A DNA stretch of 8,230 nt, taken from positions 1-8,230 of the forward strand of contig JAZLLG010000053.1 in the NCBI GenBank assembly GCA_045598045.1, read 5' to 3'. Numbering within the stretch: position 1 is the first letter of the stretch; each line of letters opens with the position of its first letter. The DNA is from RGIG3528 sp045598045. GTDB taxonomy: Bacteria > Bacillota > Clostridia > Lachnospirales > Lachnospiraceae. Positions 6,208 to 8,230 of the stretch are shown in pieces. Both the position numbers and the translations under genes were made by a program. Below the pieces are notes generated by a model. It worked only from the letters and a program-made list of their open reading frames with translations, had not been told where the DNA came from and ran no database searches.

Positions 6208-6672
6208 ATGGCTGATAAACAATCGTTTGTCCTTGAGGCAAACAACAAAAAAGCCTATTACGACTATTTCATCGAAGCAAAATATGAAGCGGGAATCGAG
6301 CTCTTCGGTACAGAGGTCAAGTCTGTAAGGCAGGGAAAAGTTTCAATAAAAGAGTCTTTCATTAAAATCGAGAGAGGCGAGGTTATTGTTTACGGAATGC
6401 ACATAAGTCCTTACGAACAGGGAAACATATTCAATAAAGATCCTCTCAGACCCAAAAAGCTTCTTATGCATCGATATGAAATAAACAAGCTGACTGCACA
6501 AATAAACGAAAAGGGGTATACGCTTGTACCGCTTCAGGTATACATCAAGAACGGCCTTGTAAAGGTTGAGATTGGTCTCGCAAGAGGTAAGAAGAACTAC
6601 GATAAACGTGAGAGCACGGCAAAGAAAGAACTTAACCGTGAAATGGAAAGAAATTACAAATTAAGAGTCTGA
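6208..6672 (+). CDS. smpB: SsrA-binding protein SmpB
   Basis: A 154-residue protein that binds the tRNA-like end of tmRNA, promotes its alanylation and brings it to stalled ribosomes. AAAGGA at 6196-6201 lies 6 bases before ATG 6208, and the start is 11 bases after the rnr stop codon. Diagnostic stretches are NNKKAYYDYFIEAKYEAGI (12-30), GTEVKSVRQGKVSIKESF (34-51), YEQGNIFNKDPLRPKKLLMH (69-88), LVPLQVYIKNGLVKVEIGLA (106-125) and RGKKNYDKRES (126-136). The lysine/arginine-rich C-terminal tail, which enters the mRNA channel in this family, is present. Its RNA partner ssrA is in the same window, 1.2 kb downstream. Confidence 0.98.
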   Translation: MADKQSFVLEANNKKAYYDYFIEAKYEAGIELFGTEVKSVRQGKVSIKESFIKIERGEVIVYGMHISPYEQGNIFNKDPLRPKKLLMHRYEINKLTAQINEKGYTLVPLQVYIKNGLVKVEIGLARGKKNYDKRESTAKKELNREMERNYKLRV

Positions 6673-6673
6673 T

Positions 6674-7777
6674 ATGGCAGGAAATACAATAGTTGTCCTT
6701 CCTTCACTCAATCCGGATTACAGGCTGAATCTTGTTGTCGACGGGGTTTTGAAGGAAGGGTTTAAAAGAATAGTGATTGTCAACGACGGAAGTGACGAAG
6801 AACACCTCGCACCCTTTAAGGAGGCTTCGGAAAAGCCCGGAGTTACGGTGCTTACGCATGAGGTGAACAAAGGAAAAGGGCGCGCTCTTAAAACGGCTTT
6901 TTCTTATGTCATTGAAAACATATCGGATTGTGACGGTGTTGTTACCATTGACGGTGACAACCAGCATGCACCTGTAGACATTAAAGCATGCACCGATGCG
7001 ATGGAGAAGAGCGGCAGCATTGTTCTCGGATGCAGGGACTTCACACAGGATAACGTTCCGTGGAAATCAAGAAACGGTAATAACATCACAAAATTCGTAT
7101 TCAGGGCATTTTGTGGAATAAAGATTTCCGATACACAGACGGGGCTTCGTGCCATCCCTTTCAAATATATTCCCGATATGCTTGAAACAGAGGGAGAACG
7201 ATTTGAATATGAAACGAACATGCTTCTTGAAATTCACAGCAGAGGCATTCCCATGAGTGAAGTTAAGATACAGACTCTTTACGAAGATATTGAGAATTCA
7301 ACTTCTCATTTTCATCCCTTCAGAGATTCCTTCAAGATTTACAAGGTTATTCTTAAGTACCTTTTCAGCTCGGGCGTTTCTTCTTTGATTGACCTTGTTA
7401 TGTTTTTCCTTTTGAGCCTGCTTTTCACAAGGCTCATTACGGAGAACTTTTCATTGCTTTCATATGTGTTTGAACCCGACTATTCGATATGCTTCCTGGC
7501 AACACTCGGTGCAAGGGTGGTATCGTCTGTCTTCAACTACAAAGTAAACAGAAACGTAGTGTTTAAGTCAAAAGCAAAGGGATGTGTGCTTCGCTACTAC
7601 ATTCTTGCCGTTATTCAGCTTTCGGTTTCGGCTATGCTCGTGTCGCTTCTTTCCGTGCTTTTTTCTGCCGGAAGTTTCCTGCGCACGGTGTGCAAAGCCG
7701 TTGTCGATGTAATCCTTTTCTTTATAAGCTTCCGCATTCAGCAGGCGTGGGTGTTTAAAGAGAAAAAGCATAAGTAA
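6674..7777 (+). CDS. Family 2 glycosyltransferase fused to a GtrA-like membrane domain
   Basis: A 367-residue protein. ATG 6674 follows the smpB stop codon after one base; AAGAG at 6663-6667 is a modest ribosome binding site inside the end of smpB, so translation is likely coupled. Residues 1-225 are a GT-A fold transferase of the polyprenyl-phosphate sugar synthase type: IVVLPSLNP (6-14), VNDGS (36-40), NKGKGRALKTAF (65-76), the nucleotide-sugar/metal motif DGDNQH (93-98), and DTQTGLRA (153-160). Residues 230-360 hold four hydrophobic segments (about 234-252, 270-288, 308-330, 341-356) with the GtrA-type motifs NYKVNRNVVF (288-297) and FRIQQAWVF (353-361). By family it would move a sugar from a nucleotide carrier to undecaprenyl phosphate and help flip the lipid-linked sugar for cell-surface glycan modification. 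Substrate and target cannot be read from the sequence. No terminator follows it before the ssrA promoter. Confidence 0.88.
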   Translation: MAGNTIVVLPSLNPDYRLNLVVDGVLKEGFKRIVIVNDGSDEEHLAPFKEASEKPGVTVLTHEVNKGKGRALKTAFSYVIENISDCDGVVTIDGDNQHAPVDIKACTDAMEKSGSIVLGCRDFTQDNVPWKSRNGNNITKFVFRAFCGIKISDTQTGLRAIPFKYIPDMLETEGERFEYETNMLLEIHSRGIPMSEVKIQTLYEDIENSTSHFHPFRDSFKIYKVILKYLFSSGVSSLIDLVMFFLLSLLFTRLITENFSLLSYVFEPDYSICFLATLGARVVSSVFNYKVNRNVVFKSKAKGCVLRYYILAVIQLSVSAMLVSLLSVLFSAGSFLRTVCKAVVDVILFFISFRIQQAWVFKEKKHK

Positions 7778-7783
7778 CCTCAG

Positions 7784-7803
7784 GTTCATTTACAAAAGTG
7801 AAC
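7784..7803. promoter_or_regulatory. Imperfect inverted repeat over the ssrA -35 box
   Basis: GTTCA (7784-7788) and TGAAC (7799-7803) are exact inverted arms flanking the -35 hexamer, and two further T-A pairs sit inside, so 7 of 10 half-site positions pair. A second dyad AACCT-C-AGGTT (7776-7786) overlaps the stop codon of the preceding gene. The position would suit a repressor site, but no known operator consensus is matched and chance is possible. Confidence 0.25.
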
Positions 7804-7817
7804 TTTCGGTATATAAT
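7789..7817 (+). promoter_or_regulatory. Sigma-A type promoter of ssrA
   Basis: TTTACA (7789-7794), 17-base spacer, perfect TATAAT (7812-7817). Transcription would begin near 7824, about 30 bases before the mature tmRNA 5' end. A strong promoter is expected for an abundant stable RNA. Confidence 0.88.
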
Positions 7818-7822
7818 AACCC

Positions 7823-7842
7823 GGCAACACTAATCTGTTGCT
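7823..7842 (+). other. Hairpin in the pre-tmRNA 5' leader
   Basis: GCAACA (7824-7829) pairs with TGTTGC (7836-7841) over loop CTAATC, with a possible extra G-T pair. It lies between the predicted start site and the mature 5' end at 7854, in the part that RNase P removes in this family, so it may affect processing or precursor stability. Confidence 0.4.
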
Positions 7843-7853
7843 GAGTACAGTAA

Positions 7854-8202
7854 GGGCTTGTTCCGGTTTCGACGGGGATTTTGAACCTATTGTAGCCATC
7901 CGTGGAGGCGACACGTTAATACACCAAATTAAAAATAAACGCTGAAGATAATTTAGCACTCGCTGCCTAAATGGCGGCCGTCGGCCTTAGTGCACCTACG
8001 CACTGAGATACCGGCGTCGACTACGTAGGAAACGACACGCGGTAAGCTTTGCCCGCGCGGGCGTATTATGAAGCTACCAAACCTGTTCGCGCGTCTGTTT
8101 GCAGACAGGTGAGGAAACGGCCTCTGGCAAAATAGCAGACTGTGATGGGAGAAATGATAGCGGATAGGTTTTCGGACAGGGGTTCGACTCCCCTCAGGTC
8201 CA
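7854..8202 (+). ncRNA. ssrA: Transfer-messenger RNA (tmRNA)
   Basis: A one-piece tmRNA of about 349 bases that rescues stalled ribosomes together with SmpB. The 5' end GGGCTTG (7854-7860) pairs with CAGGTCC (8195-8201) as the acceptor stem. The conserved TTCGACGGGG follows near 7868. The T arm is AGGGG-TTCGACT-CCCCT (8178-8194). A8202 is the discriminator, and the genome then reads CTA, so the CCA end is not encoded and must be added. The tag frame starts at GCT 7941 and reads AEDNLALAA before TAA 7968-7970, a Clostridia-like degradation tag ending in LAA. GC-rich segments between 7971 and 8130 are suited to form the usual pseudoknots. It has its own promoter and terminator. Confidence 0.98.
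7941..7970 (+). other. tmRNA proteolysis-tag reading frame
   Basis: Nine codons from resume codon GCT to GCC, then TAA: A-E-D-N-L-A-L-A-A. With the alanine carried by tmRNA itself, stalled proteins receive AAEDNLALAA, and the terminal hydrophobic LAA is the signal for Clp-type proteases in this system. Confidence 0.93.
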
Positions 8203-8209
8203 CTAAAAA

Positions 8210-8230
8210 GCAGGCGAAAGCCTGCTTTTT
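8210..8230 (+). terminator. Intrinsic terminator of ssrA
   Basis: GCAGGC (8210-8215) and GCCTGC (8220-8225) close a GAAA tetraloop, preceded by five A and followed by at least five T up to the window end. It lies 7 bases after the tmRNA discriminator base. The flanking A and T runs can extend the stem and could allow it to work on both strands. Confidence 0.93.

Noticed and set aside
7953..7961. TTAGCACTC, identical to one arm of the CIRCE heat-shock operator
   Set aside because: The second arm GAGTGCTAA is absent at the required spacing, and the bases are codons of the tmRNA tag (L-A-L).
8178..8205. Attachment site of an integrated element at the ssrA 3' end
   Set aside because: The tmRNA 3' end is a frequent integration target, but the ssrA terminator follows directly and no second copy of the 3' end or integrase gene is in the window.
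1..8230. CRISPR arrays, tRNA or rRNA genes
   Set aside because: No regularly spaced repeats and no complete tRNA cloverleaf other than the tRNA-like part of tmRNA were seen; the only clear long repeat is the pair at 936 and 1562.

Overview
The window looks like a chromosomal segment of a low-to-mid GC Firmicute of class Clostridia, probably Lachnospiraceae (inference). Supporting signs are the order secG-rnr-smpB-ssrA, a T-box leader in front of thrS, a threonyl-tRNA synthetase without a TGS domain, strong GGAGG-type ribosome binding sites, sigma-A type promoters with 17-base spacers, a tmRNA tag reading (A)AEDNLALAA, and Rhs proteins with an LYVYVGSNP...DPSGY core. The genus cannot be named from the sequence alone.

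Left part, about 1-1604: the tail of a polymorphic-toxin (Rhs-type) locus. The window opens inside an AT-rich C-terminal toxin domain with a PD-(D/E)xK nuclease-like signature (WWEAKSG), followed 10 bases later by a small acidic protein in the immunity-gene position. An intrinsic terminator comes next, then a start-less orphan Rhs core fragment. Two direct copies of a ~39-base repeat containing GACGGTTCTTTTGTCACAA bracket this part: one starts 1 base after the immunity stop codon, the other cuts off the orphan C-terminus. This accessory part holds the least explained DNA here.

Middle part, about 1741-4190: a promoter and a complete threonine T-box leader (specifier ACC, antiterminator and competing terminator all readable) control thrS. 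A separate consensus promoter and a short structured leader drive secG, which ends in a strong intrinsic terminator.

Right part, 4196-8230: rnr (RNase R), smpB and a GT2 glycosyltransferase fused to a GtrA-like membrane domain form a tight run, all on the + strand, followed by ssrA (tmRNA) with its own promoter and terminator. SmpB and tmRNA carry out trans-translation, and RNase R is the exonuclease known to degrade the non-stop mRNAs that tmRNA releases, so three partners of one ribosome-rescue pathway sit together. The glycosyltransferase between smpB and ssrA has no evident link to that pathway. SecG belongs to the Sec translocon. Apart from the terminator directly in front of rnr, the housekeeping half is ordinary. 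I did not find a clearly new system; the best candidates for one are the toxin/immunity pair and the repeat-bracketed orphan module.
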